Positions 36,744 to 45,378 are shown, counted from the first letter of the stretch. The stretch is 64,000 nt of DNA from Falsirhodobacter sp051195255 (GCF_051195255.1 NZ_JBNJLK010000001.1:124001-188000), one strand, 5' to 3'. The notes: a model not told the origin generated them from the letters alone. Translations and numbers: made by a program.

Positions 36744-37499
36744 TCAGACGGTGATGGCGGGGGCCGAGGCGGCGAGGAACTCGCGCGTGTAATCCTCGGC
36801 CACCTTGCCCGCGCGGACATCTGGCGCGGTGATCTCTTCCAAGATGCGTCCGTGCTGCATGATCGCTACGCGGTCGCACATGTGCGCGATGACGGCGATG
36901 TCGTGGCTGACCATCAGGTAGGTCAGCCCCAGCTCGCGCCGCAGGCGGGACAACAGGTTCAGGATCTCTGCCTGGACGCTCACGTCCAGGGCGCTGGTCG
37001 GTTCGTCCAGCAGCAGCATCTTCGGCTCCACGATCAGGGCGCGGGCGATGGCGATGCGCTGGCGTTGCCCGCCCGACAGCTCATGCGGATAGCGGAAGCG
37101 GAATTCCGGGCCGAGGCCGACATTCCGCAGCACCTCGTCGATGCGGCGCTGTTCGTCGCCAAGGCCCATCAGGCGCACGGGTTCCGCCAGCACCGCCTGC
37201 ACCATCTTGCGCGGATGAAGCGAGCCGTAGGGGTCCTGAAACACCATCTGCATGGCGCGAAAATGCTCCTGCCGGCGGTGCTCGGGCAGTTCCCGCCCCT
37301 CGAACAGGATCGCGCCTTCATAATCGGTGTTCAGCCCCGCGACGGCGCGCAGGATGGTGGACTTGCCGCAGCCGGATTCGCCGATCAGGCCGTAGGACTC
37401 GCCGCGTTCGATGCGGAACTCCGCGCCCTGCACGGCCATCACGGCGCCGTCGTTGAAGCTGATGTTGAGGTTGACTGCCTCGAGAACCGTGTCCCTCAT
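36744..37499 (-). CDS. oligopeptide ABC transporter ATP-binding protein (OppF/DppF type)
   Basis: 251-aa ATPase starting MRDTVLEAVNLNI at 37499. Walker A GESGCGKST, Q-loop FQDPYGSLHPRKM, signature ELSGGQRQR, Walker B MLLLDEPTSALD and switch VSHDIAVIAHM are present. The SLxPR motif after the Q-loop is typical of DppF/OppF. The ATG overlaps the stop of the DppD-type gene. It lacks most of the usual C-terminal OppF extension. Confidence 0.92.
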   Translation of the reverse strand: MRDTVLEAVNLNISFNDGAVMAVQGAEFRIERGESYGLIGESGCGKSTILRAVAGLNTDYEGAILFEGRELPEHRRQEHFRAMQMVFQDPYGSLHPRKMVQAVLAEPVRLMGLGDEQRRIDEVLRNVGLGPEFRFRYPHELSGGQRQRIAIARALIVEPKMLLLDEPTSALDVSVQAEILNLLSRLRRELGLTYLMVSHDIAVIAHMCDRVAIMQHGRILEEITAPDVRAGKVAEDYTREFLAASAPAITV

Positions 37500-38344
37500 G
37501 CGAGCGCTCCCGTCCGCCATGTGTCGTCGCGCCGGATCACCGGCAGTTCGGCGCGCGGCTGGTCGAGCCGGGGAAGGCTTTCCAGCAGCGCGCGGGTGTA
37601 GGGGTGATTGGCCCGGCCCAGATCCTTCGCGGGCAGATCCTCCATCACGCGGCCGGCATACATCACCAGCACACGGTCACAGAAATCGGCCACGAGGTTC
37701 AGGTCGTGGCTGATGAAGATCAGGCTCGCCCCAGTGCGGTCCACCAGCTCGTCCAGCACGCTCAGCACCTGGCGGCGAACGGTCACGTCCAGGGCGGATG
37801 TGGGCTCGTCGGCGATGATCAGTTTCGGTTCGGGGATCAGCATCATCGCGATCATGATGCGCTGGCCCATGCCGCCCGACACTTCGTGCGGCAGGATGTC
37901 GTAGACGCGCTTCGGATCGCGGATGTGAACGCTTTCCAGCATCGCCAGCGCCCGCTCCTTCGCCTCGGCTTTCGTGACGCGGTGATGGGTGCGATAGGCC
38001 TCGGCGATCTGCTTGCCCACGGTCATCAGCGGGTTCAGGCTGAATTTCGGGTCCTGCAGGATCATCGCGATCTCGGAGCCGCGAATGGCGCGCATCTGCT
38101 TTTCGGACGCGGCCAGCAGATCGGTCGGCCCGAAGCGCAACGCGTCCGCCGTGATCTTGGCCGATGAGGGCGACAATTTCATGATCGCCCGCCCCGTCTG
38201 GCTTTTGCCCGATCCACTTTCGCCGACGATACCCAGCTTTTCGTGCCCCAGCGTGAAGCTGACGCCGCGCACGGCATGGGTGGTGCGGACGGAGCCATGG
38301 AAATGGATGTTCAGGTTCTCGACCGTCAGGACAGGATCAGTCAT
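37496..38344 (-). CDS. oligopeptide ABC transporter ATP-binding protein (OppD/DppD type)
   Basis: 282-aa ATPase starting MTDPVLTVENLNIHF at 38344, overlapping the permease stop by 8 nt. Walker A GESGSGKSQ, Q-loop LQDPKFSLNPLM, signature VSGGMGQR and Walker B LIIADEPTSALD are present. The signature is VSGGM instead of the usual LSGGM/Q, and Walker A ends in Ser-Gln, as in some family members. Pairs with the following ATPase. Confidence 0.92.
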   Translation of the reverse strand: MTDPVLTVENLNIHFHGSVRTTHAVRGVSFTLGHEKLGIVGESGSGKSQTGRAIMKLSPSSAKITADALRFGPTDLLAASEKQMRAIRGSEIAMILQDPKFSLNPLMTVGKQIAEAYRTHHRVTKAEAKERALAMLESVHIRDPKRVYDILPHEVSGGMGQRIMIAMMLIPEPKLIIADEPTSALDVTVRRQVLSVLDELVDRTGASLIFISHDLNLVADFCDRVLVMYAGRVMEDLPAKDLGRANHPYTRALLESLPRLDQPRAELPVIRRDDTWRTGALA

Positions 38345-39224
38345 GGCGCGGGTCCAATACGTCACGCAGGCCGTCGCCCACGAGGTTGAAGGCGATCGAG
38401 GTCAGCAGGATCGCAATGCCGGGGGCTGCGGCGACATGCCCGTTCGACAGGATGAATTGGCGGGCCGAGGACAGCATCGCCCCCCATTCAGGGCTTGGCG
38501 GCTGCGCGCCGAGGCCGAGAAAGCCCAGACCCGCCGCCGACAGGATGATCGACGCCATGTTCAGCGTCACCCGCGCGATGACCGACGGCACGCACATCGG
38601 CGCGATGTGCCCCACCATGATCCGCCACGCGCTTGCCCCCTGAAGACGCACGGCGGCGATGTAGTCCGACCGGCGGACCATCATCGTCTCGGCCCGCGCC
38701 AGACGAGCGATGGGCGGCCATGTGGCCAGCGAGATGGCGATGATCGCGTTCTCGATGCTCGGCCCCAGGGCCGCGACGAAGGCCAGCGCCAGGATCAGCG
38801 ACGGGAAAGCGAGGAAGATCTCGGTCACGCGCATCAGCACCACGTCGACCCAGCCGCCAAACCAGCCCGATAGCATTCCAACGATCAGCCCGATCGGGGC
38901 CGAGATCACCGCCGTCAGGCACGCGATGTAGAGGGTAATGCGGCCGCCATGCAGCAGGCGCGAATAGATGTCGCGCCCCAGTTCGTCCGTTCCCAGCCAG
39001 TTCGCGGCGGAGGGGCGGGCAAGCCGGTTCGTCAAGTCTTGGGCATAGATGTCGTGGGTGGACAGCCACGGCGCGAAGATCGCGGCGGCGAAGATGATCA
39101 CCAGCAGGATCAAGCCCAGCATGGCTGAGCCATTGCGGCGCAGCTTCAGGAAGGTGATGCGCATCTGCTGCATCCGGGCCTCGGCCGGGGTGCGGGGTCC
39201 TGCGGTGGCGGGAATGGCGGTCAT
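38337..39224 (-). CDS. oligopeptide ABC transporter permease (DppC/OppC type)
   Basis: 295-aa permease. The start at ATG 39224 has AGAGG about 5 nt upstream; a GTG two codons earlier is possible. It has the DppC long N-terminal helix followed by a periplasmic loop (HDIYAQDLTNRLARPS, then WLGTDELGRDIYSRLLHGGR) and an EAA-type loop (AAVRLQGASAWRIMVGHIAP). Forms the channel with the DppB-type subunit. Confidence 0.92.
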   Translation of the reverse strand: MTAIPATAGPRTPAEARMQQMRITFLKLRRNGSAMLGLILLVIIFAAAIFAPWLSTHDIYAQDLTNRLARPSAANWLGTDELGRDIYSRLLHGGRITLYIACLTAVISAPIGLIVGMLSGWFGGWVDVVLMRVTEIFLAFPSLILALAFVAALGPSIENAIIAISLATWPPIARLARAETMMVRRSDYIAAVRLQGASAWRIMVGHIAPMCVPSVIARVTLNMASIILSAAGLGFLGLGAQPPSPEWGAMLSSARQFILSNGHVAAAPGIAILLTSIAFNLVGDGLRDVLDPRHD

Positions 39225-39233
39225 GGTCACCTC

Positions 39234-40295
39234 TCAGCGCGTGCGGGGATCGAGGATGCGATAGAGAAGATCGCAGATCAGGTTCAGCGCCACGAAGATC
39301 ACGCCGATCAGCAGTGTGCAGCCGACGACAGAGTTCATGTCGCCCGACAGAAGCGCGTTCGTCATGTAACGGCCGAAGCCAGGCCAGGCGAAGACAGTCT
39401 CGGTCAGCACCGCGCCTTCCAGCAGGAACGCGTAGGACAGCGCGATCACGGTGATCACCTGCACGGCGATGTTGCGGAAGACGTGCAGCCAGACGATCCG
39501 CCACAGGCCCAAGCCCTTGGCACGGGCGGTGACGACGTATTCCTGCTCCAGCTGCTCGATCATGAAGGACCGGGTCATGCGGCTGATATAGGCCAAGGAC
39601 GACAGTGCAAGGATCGAGGCCGGGAGGATGATGTGGCTGAAGACGTTGCCGAAGACCGCGAGGTTGCCCGAAAGCAGAGCGTCGAGCAGGAAGAAGCCTG
39701 TCACGGGCTGCAGGTCGAACTCGTAGATGAAGTCGATCCGCCCCGGCCCGCCGACCCAGCCCAGCGCGGCGTAAAACAGCACGAGACCCATCAGCCCCAG
39801 CCAGAAGTTCGGCGCAGAGTAGCCCACCAGCGACAGAATACGGGCAAGATGGTCGATCCAGCTGTTGCGGTAGACGGCGGCAACGACACCCAGCGGCACG
39901 CCGATGCCGGTGCCGAGGATCATGGCCACCGTCGCCAGTTCCAGCGTGGCGGGGAAAACGCGGGCGATCTCCTCGCCCACTGGGCGACCGGACAGAAGCG
40001 AGTTGCCGAAGTCGAGCCGGGCCAGATCCCAAAGGTAGTGGCCGAATTGCACGATCAGTGGTTGGTCGAGACCCATCTGCACGACCATGCGGTCGTAAGC
40101 CTCAGGCGTCGCGTTGTCGCCCAGCACCGCCAGCACGGGATCGAGCGGCAGAAGCCGTCCGATCATGAAGGTCAGCGCCGCCAGCCCCAGCAGGGTCACG
40201 AGGACGGAGCCCGCCCGCGACAGGACGGCCAGCGCCTTTGACGGCGCGCCGCCGCGCTTGCGCCGCCGCCGCGGGGTGGCGAGCGCGACCGTCAT
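39234..40295 (-). CDS. oligopeptide ABC transporter permease (DppB/OppB type)
   Basis: 353-aa permease starting MTVALATPRRRRKRGG at 40295, overlapping the binding-protein stop (ATGA). After a basic N-terminus come LSRAGSVLVTLLGLAALTFM, PLDPVLAVLGDNAT, and an EAA loop (VVTARAKGLGLWRIVWLHVF). The basic arginine/lysine run before helix 1 is longer than usual. Confidence 0.92.
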   Translation of the reverse strand: MTVALATPRRRRKRGGAPSKALAVLSRAGSVLVTLLGLAALTFMIGRLLPLDPVLAVLGDNATPEAYDRMVVQMGLDQPLIVQFGHYLWDLARLDFGNSLLSGRPVGEEIARVFPATLELATVAMILGTGIGVPLGVVAAVYRNSWIDHLARILSLVGYSAPNFWLGLMGLVLFYAALGWVGGPGRIDFIYEFDLQPVTGFFLLDALLSGNLAVFGNVFSHIILPASILALSSLAYISRMTRSFMIEQLEQEYVVTARAKGLGLWRIVWLHVFRNIAVQVITVIALSYAFLLEGAVLTETVFAWPGFGRYMTNALLSGDMNSVVGCTLLIGVIFVALNLICDLLYRILDPRTR

Positions 40296-41881
40296 TTGGA
40301 AACCACCGAGTAGTAGGTGCGGAAGCCGTTCCACGTCCAGTCCTTCACCGTGTCGCGGATCGCGGCCACGTTGTAGGTCTGGAACATGATCGCCATCTCG
40401 CCCGTCTGCATCCAGTCCTGCTGCAGGGTGCGATACATCTCGCGGCGCTTTGCCTCGTCCGTTTCGGACACGGCGGCCTCAACCCGTTCGTTGTAGCCGA
40501 CATCCTGGTAATGGGCGCGCCAGGCAGGATATTGCGTCAGCTTCGCCTCGTCCGAGTTGTCGGGGTTCATGACCAGACGCGAGGCGTTGCCATGTGCGTC
40601 GGGAATGCCAGTCTGCCACGCCATGATGATGCTGTCGAAGTCGCGGGCGCGGGCGCGGGCAAAGAGTTGCGCGTTGGCCATCTGCTCGATGTTCAGGGTG
40701 ATGCCGATCTTGGCGGCGTTCTGCTGCAGGTGCTGGCCCAAGGGCGAGGACCACGGGAGCGAACCGATCAGGAGCGTCGTCTCGAACCCGTCGGGATAGC
40801 CGGCTTCGGTGATCAGCGCCTTGGCCTTTTCCAGATCGAGGGTGAAGGGCGTGCCCTCCTCCCCTTCCAGCGCGCCCCAGGCGCCGAACTGCGCGAAGCT
40901 GTTCCAGGGCTTGCCGAGATACTGCATCACCGTGTCGCCAAGGCCTTGGTAGTCGATGAGGTATTTCATCGCCAGCCGCACCTTTTCATTGTCGAAGGGC
41001 GGGCGGGACAGGTTCATGGTGTTAAAAATCAACTGCGGCTTCAGGGCAGACACGATCTCGATCCCGTCGGTCTGATTCAGTGCGGCCAGATCGTCGGGCG
41101 TCAGATCGCGCGCCACGTCCACGTCGCCTTGTTCGACCAGCAGACGCTGCGTGCCGGTTTCGGCCACGTGCCGGATCAGGATGCGCGGAATCTTCGGGGT
41201 CTCGCCGTAATACTCCTCGTTCGCCTGCAAGACCACGCCTTCGCCCTGGTTCCACTGCACAAGGCTGTAGGGACCGACGCAGGCCGTGTGCGCGTTGAGG
41301 TAGGCATTGCCGAGATCGCCATTCGTCTCGTTCGCGAGGATCGTTTCGCGGTCCAGAGTGGCCGAGATGCCGTCGGCGCCGATGGCCTGCAGCAGCAGGT
41401 TGGTCGGATAGGCCGTCTCGAAGGTCAGGACCACGGTGTGGTCGTCGGGCGCCGTGATGCGCGCGTCCATGTTCTCGGTCGTGAAGCCGTAATCCGTCAA
41501 GGCCGAGGCGTTGCCGAAACCGAGCGAGATCGCCCGCTTCAGCGACCAGACCGTGTCCTCCGCCGTGACGGGGTTGCCCGAGGGGAAAGTCGCCCCCTGA
41601 TGCAGGTGGAAGGTCAGTGTCTTGCCATCCCCGGACACGTCCCAGCTTTCGGCGAAACCGGGGATGACGCGGCTTTCCTCTTCGGGCGCGAAGTTCACGA
41701 GCGGGTCGCAGATGTTGTCCATCAATTCGCTCGTCACGACCTCACCGATCTGCGCGGGATCGAAGGTGGAGATGGCGTCGATGTTCCACGCCATTACAAG
41801 GGCGTTGTCGGGGGTGGCGGCCAAGCTCGGCGCTGCGGCAAGGCAGGCCGCGCCGACCAGAAGGCGGGTGCGGAAGTTCAT
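40292..41881 (-). CDS. ABC transporter substrate-binding protein, family 5, copy 2
   Basis: 529-aa periplasmic binding protein, signal peptide MNFRTRLLVGAACLAAAPSLA. Core pattern matches copy 1 at 31825-33405: AISTFDPAQIGEVVTSELM, LTFHLHQGATFPSGN, RILIRHVAETGTQRLL and a WTWNGFRTYY end. Here the protein is directly joined to its permeases, so it is the dedicated binding protein. The pair probably arose by duplication and divergence. Confidence 0.93.
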   Translation of the reverse strand: MNFRTRLLVGAACLAAAPSLAATPDNALVMAWNIDAISTFDPAQIGEVVTSELMDNICDPLVNFAPEEESRVIPGFAESWDVSGDGKTLTFHLHQGATFPSGNPVTAEDTVWSLKRAISLGFGNASALTDYGFTTENMDARITAPDDHTVVLTFETAYPTNLLLQAIGADGISATLDRETILANETNGDLGNAYLNAHTACVGPYSLVQWNQGEGVVLQANEEYYGETPKIPRILIRHVAETGTQRLLVEQGDVDVARDLTPDDLAALNQTDGIEIVSALKPQLIFNTMNLSRPPFDNEKVRLAMKYLIDYQGLGDTVMQYLGKPWNSFAQFGAWGALEGEEGTPFTLDLEKAKALITEAGYPDGFETTLLIGSLPWSSPLGQHLQQNAAKIGITLNIEQMANAQLFARARARDFDSIIMAWQTGIPDAHGNASRLVMNPDNSDEAKLTQYPAWRAHYQDVGYNERVEAAVSETDEAKRREMYRTLQQDWMQTGEMAIMFQTYNVAAIRDTVKDWTWNGFRTYYSVVSK

Positions 41882-41926
41882 GGAGGTTTCCCTGTTGGTG
41901 GTGCGGCCGGTTGATCCGGCGCGCAT

Positions 41927-43357
41927 TTATTCGGCGGCGACAGGACGGGGGACGAGCGGCGGGCGCACATCCTCGGGGATCGGGCAGATGTAGGGTTCGC
42001 GCGCCAGCCGTTCGGCATGGTCCTTTTTGGCGCGGGCCAGCAGCACCTCGTCAGTCATCAGCATGCGGCCCACAACGCCCATGACCTTCGCCGCATAGGT
42101 CATGCCCTTGTGCGCGGCGGGCGACTTGCCCTGCGCCGTGATCTGCCAGCTGTGCCCCGGTGTCCCGATCGCCACCGTGGACACCCGCGCCTGCACCAGC
42201 GGCACCTTCCACGACACGTCGGCCACGTCGGTGGAGCCCATCATCTTCGAGCCGGGTGCTGTGCGCGGGACGACATAGTCGCACAGGGGCTCGCCTTCAC
42301 GCACCTCCATGCCGTTGCCGCGATAGGAAGCGGCGATGTCCTCGGGCGTCAACGTCTTCTGGATCTCGGCGGCATAGGCGCGGTCGGCGTCATCGAAAGG
42401 CACGCCGCCCAGTTCGTCCATCGCCGCCTGCATCGCCTCCTCCAGCGGGGTGTTGCCCAGCATGTTCGACACGGCCGACATGATGGAGATGTCGACCTTC
42501 GTCTCGGTCATCATCGCCGCGCCGTGCGCGACCTTCTTCACCCGCTCGTTCAGGGCCAGCATGCCCGCCAGGGTGGTGGAGCGGATGGCGTAGCGCACCT
42601 TCGTCCGGGCCTGCACCACATTCGGCGCGGTGCCGCCCGCATCCAGATAGGCGTAGTGGATGCGGCTTTCCTGCGGCACATGCTCGCGCAGGTAGTTCAC
42701 GCCGACGGCCATCAGTTCCGCCGCGTCCAGCGCCGACCGGCCCAGATGCGGGGCGGCGGCCGCATGGCTGGCGCGGCCCGTGAAGACGAAGTCCATGCGG
42801 GTGTTGGCAAGGCTTTGCGCCTCATCCACCTTGGTCATCGTGGCGGGATGCCAGGTGATCGCGGCATCCACGTCGTCGAAGGCGCCATCGCGCACCATGA
42901 ACGCCTTGGCCGCCCCACCCTCTTCCGCCGGACAGCCGTAGTAACGGACGCGGCCGGGGGTTCCCGTCTCGGCCAGCCAGTCCTTCAGCGCGCAAGCGGC
43001 CAGCAGCGCCGCCGAACCCAGCAGGTTGTGCCCGCAACCATGTCCGGCACCACCCGCCTCCGTCGCCTTCGGCTCGGCGATGCCTGCGACTTGGCTCAGG
43101 CCCGGCAGCGCGTCGTATTCCCCAAGGATCGCGATGACCGGTCCGCCCTCTCCCGCCTCGCCCATGACGGCGGTCGGGATGCCAGCCATTTCCTCGTGCA
43201 CGGTGAACCCTTTGTCGCGCAGCACCGCGACATGCTCGGCACAGGAGCGGTATTCGCCATAGAGCAGTTCAGGCATGCCCCAAACTCGATCGCTCAGCGC
43301 GATGAGGTCGTCCCGGTGCGTGTCCACGTGATCCCAGATCGGGTCGCTGTTCTGCAT
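41927..43357 (-). CDS. M20-family amidohydrolase (AbgB/aminobenzoyl-glutamate hydrolase-like)
   Basis: 476-aa metallo-amidohydrolase starting MQNSDPIWDHVDTHRDDL (43357; AGGGGA upstream fits this ATG better than 43363 or 43393). Metal-site motifs ILGEYDALPGL, GHGCGHNLLG and CPAEEGGAAK, plus a dimerisation domain starting TGRASHAAAAP, resemble p-aminobenzoyl-glutamate hydrolase subunit B. Being first in the dpp-like operon, it probably cleaves an N-acyl or N-aroyl amino acid or peptide brought in by the transporter. Confidence 0.88.
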   Translation of the reverse strand: MQNSDPIWDHVDTHRDDLIALSDRVWGMPELLYGEYRSCAEHVAVLRDKGFTVHEEMAGIPTAVMGEAGEGGPVIAILGEYDALPGLSQVAGIAEPKATEAGGAGHGCGHNLLGSAALLAACALKDWLAETGTPGRVRYYGCPAEEGGAAKAFMVRDGAFDDVDAAITWHPATMTKVDEAQSLANTRMDFVFTGRASHAAAAPHLGRSALDAAELMAVGVNYLREHVPQESRIHYAYLDAGGTAPNVVQARTKVRYAIRSTTLAGMLALNERVKKVAHGAAMMTETKVDISIMSAVSNMLGNTPLEEAMQAAMDELGGVPFDDADRAYAAEIQKTLTPEDIAASYRGNGMEVREGEPLCDYVVPRTAPGSKMMGSTDVADVSWKVPLVQARVSTVAIGTPGHSWQITAQGKSPAAHKGMTYAAKVMGVVGRMLMTDEVLLARAKKDHAERLAREPYICPIPEDVRPPLVPRPVAAE

Positions 43358-43511
43358 CGTCATCCCCTGTATGTTTTCACGAGGGTCGGTCAACGACGTC
43401 GGGTGTGTCCAATGACAAGATGCGTTAAGATCAGTCCTGAACGGAATGGCGTGGCGCTCGAGGTCACGACGGTGTCGCCGAGTCTCGCGCGATCAAGACG
43501 TCTATCAACGC

Positions 43512-44089
43512 TCAGGTGGCCGTTCTGATGCCCCGCCTGCCCCGGTGCATGCCGCCACGGAGCCTGTCGTAAGACTGCCGGGCAGCGCGAATCATAGGCT
43601 GATTCAGCATGTAAGGCGCCTCGACGTTCATGACCCGCCAGACCAGCGCTCAGGACTTCATCATGTAGTCGGCCCAGCCCTCCGGATCGTTTATTACGTT
43701 CAGCTTGAGCTGGCGTGCACCTCCCAGGCAGCCGGTTGCCTCTCCGGCGGCCTCGCAAAACACTGGCGCACTCGCATCGGTTCCTCGGTTGAGAGGCCGC
43801 TGATGTCCAGGACACCATGACGATGAAGGTGGCCGTCACCTCCCGCCGCCGGCTCCCTCTTGAAAATGAGAGCGTAAGGCAGCTTGCCACAACCCGCCCT
43901 GTTCATGTGCTTGTTGAGAACCTTCATCAGCGCGCGCCGGGGATCAGGGTGCTCCAGGAGAGTCGCCTCGCGGCCAATCCCCAAGTTCAGACTTTGAGCT
44001 TGCCCGCCTACCTCAAAGGCATGCTGCACGGAGGCGGTGAACTTTTCAGTTGAGGACAACTGGCGCCACGACTTGTTAATGGCGAACAT
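43512..44089 (-). pseudogene. decayed gene for a protein with an HxH (Rep-like) motif
   Basis: The first frame (43700-44089) begins FAINKSWRQLSSTEKFTASV, has ALMKVLNKHMNRAGCGKLPY and a DGHLHRHGVLDISGLS segment resembling the HxH motif of HUH replication/relaxase-type proteins. It then loses frame near 43720. The continuation in another frame reads LKLNVINDPEGWADYMMKS, a stop at 43650, then NVEAPYMLNQPMIRAARQSY to 43512. At least one frameshift and one stop have disabled it. The family call is tentative, but the broken coding pattern is clear. Confidence 0.5.
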
Positions 44090-44149
44090 TGAGATGCGGG
44101 CGACGTCTAGGCGCGGCTTCCGTGTTCGCCAAGGTCATGAAACGCGGTC

Positions 44150-44802
44150 GGCGCCCAAAAAAACTATCCAGCAAGGCATGATCGCGAAGGAAATGTCCCT
44201 GCGCGGGCTTTCGCGGAACTTCGGGCTGAAGGTTGGCGCCACCTCCCGGGGCAGGTATGAACAGCGCATCCGCGAAGTGGCAAACGGCAATCCTATGCTG
44301 GAAGCTGCGACCGGGCCGATGCTTCGGGCACGGGAATCCCTGCGACTGGAGCTGGCGGGATTGGAGCGCCGTGTTCGCCAACTGGCTCAAGATGATCCGG
44401 TCTGTCGGCGACTGATGTCGATGCCCGGAGTCGGCGCTGTTGTTGCGCTGACCTACCGATCAGCCGTCAATGATCCGGCACGGTTCACTTCATCCAAGAA
44501 GGTAGGCCCATGGGTTGGCATGACGCCATCACGAAACCAATCCGGTGAACGCGATGTCTCGGGCGGCATCACAAAGGCAGGTGACGTCAGCCTGTGCCGC
44601 GCGCTGTGTCAGGCGGCAACCGTGATGATACATCGCGGTCGTTCGGACCTGGATAAGAACATGGGCAGTGCAGGTTGCCCGCCGTCGCGGTGCGAAACGC
44701 GCCATGGTTGCCCTGGCACGGCGCATCAGCGTGATCCTGCACAGGATGTGGGTCGATGATACCGACTTCCGCTCAGACGTCGCCATGCCTCATGCGGCCT
44801 GA
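44150..44802 (+). pseudogene. IS110-family transposase remnant (C-terminal part, frameshifted)
   Basis: From about 44190 the frame encodes the C-terminal Transposase_20 region of IS110 transposases: RGLSRNFGLKVGATSRGRYE, MLRARESLRLELAGLERRVR, VCRRLMSMPGVGAVVALTYR, KVGPWVGMTPSRNQSGERD. Near 44648 one extra C in the GGACCTGGA run shifts frame; the true end (WIRTWAVQVARRRGAKRAMV, then ALARRISVILHRMWVDD) continues in the next frame to TGA at 44800-44802. The N-terminal DEDD catalytic half is missing. It cannot transpose. Confidence 0.85.
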
Positions 44803-45058
44803 ACTGAGATCCCAACCGTTGCCTGCCTGACCGCAGGCCTTCGAGGCCCCCAGGGACGCGGTCCTGATGATGCCGTGGTCAGGACTGCTGCCGATCAACG
44901 TCGAGCACGCCAATGAGATAGGCCCATCGGAATTGCATTAGAACCAGCATCATGTTGGCAGCCAACGCGCTGATCACGAACCGAAGCATGCACCCGGGAT
45001 GATCTCAGACGAAGGCGGCGGCGCCAGCAGAGACACGTAGATCGACCAAGCATGAAAA
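44803..45058. other. short noncoding stretch between IS110 and integrase relics
   Basis: About 255 nt with no convincing open frame or RNA. It probably contains the old IS end and deleted integrase sequence; no clear terminal repeats were identified. Confidence 0.4.
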
Positions 45059-45259
45059 CCGCTACCTAGCGGCTGGCGGCGCATGCGCAAAACCGCTTGA
45101 CTGAGACGGCCCCGTTACCGAAGTCCTGAGCCTAAGGTCGGCGCCGAGTGCGGTTCGCAACTCGGTCTTGCCGAGGATCGGAAGCAGGTTGACCGGCACC
45201 ACGAGGCGAGCAAAATACCGACCATCGCGATTGAGAAGATGCCTGTGCTTGCCCACCAT
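45059..45259 (-). pseudogene. truncated phage-type tyrosine integrase (N-terminal stub)
   Basis: From ATG 45259 the frame reads MVGKHRHLLNRDGRYFARLV then VPVNLLPILGKTELRTALGA. This is the N-terminal segment of alphaproteobacterial tyrosine integrases (pattern HL..R.GRYxARxxVP followed by GKTELRxxLG). After about 40 residues homology stops and a short unrelated tail follows; the core-binding and catalytic R-H-R-Y domains are absent. It lies 91 nt inside the right attachment repeat and reads away from it, the usual position for an island integrase. Confidence 0.75.
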
Positions 45260-45298
45260 CGTCAGCCCGTTTGTAGCAAGGTTTGTAACCTTCAAATG

Positions 45299-45323
45299 GA
45301 AAAAACCCTCTTGTCACAAAGGG
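45299..45323 (-). terminator. probable terminator downstream of ffs
   Basis: Minus strand CCCTTT-GTGACA-AGAGGG followed by TTTTTT. Rho-independent-type signal about 30 nt beyond the ffs 3' end, inside the island. The island therefore seems to supply the present ffs terminator. Confidence 0.55.
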
Positions 45324-45349
45324 CTTCTTCAACATCAACGACTTAGGAT

Positions 45350-45378
45350 GGGAAAGGTGAGAGGCTGGACAGCGACCC
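45350..45378 (+). repeat. right attachment-site repeat (attR), 3' end of ffs
   Basis: 29 nt identical to 20512-20540 in the same orientation. It covers the 3' arm of the SRP RNA closing stem (CCAGCCTCTC on the RNA strand), so insertion left the RNA sequence unchanged. Confidence 0.8.

Larger units (their letters stand above)
20512..45378. mobile_element. putative genomic island integrated at the 3' end of ffs
   Basis: About 24.8 kb between two identical 29-bp direct repeats (20512-20540 and 45350-45378). The right copy is the 3' end of the SRP RNA gene; the left copy stands alone with no SRP RNA attached. A truncated tyrosine integrase lies just inside the right end, reading away from it as integrases usually do beside their attachment site. 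IS110 and HxH-protein relics follow, and the cargo consists of accessory transport, peptidase and stress genes. All mobility genes seen are broken, so the island looks fixed. The empty site would join uxuB's downstream region directly to ffs. Confidence 0.72.
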
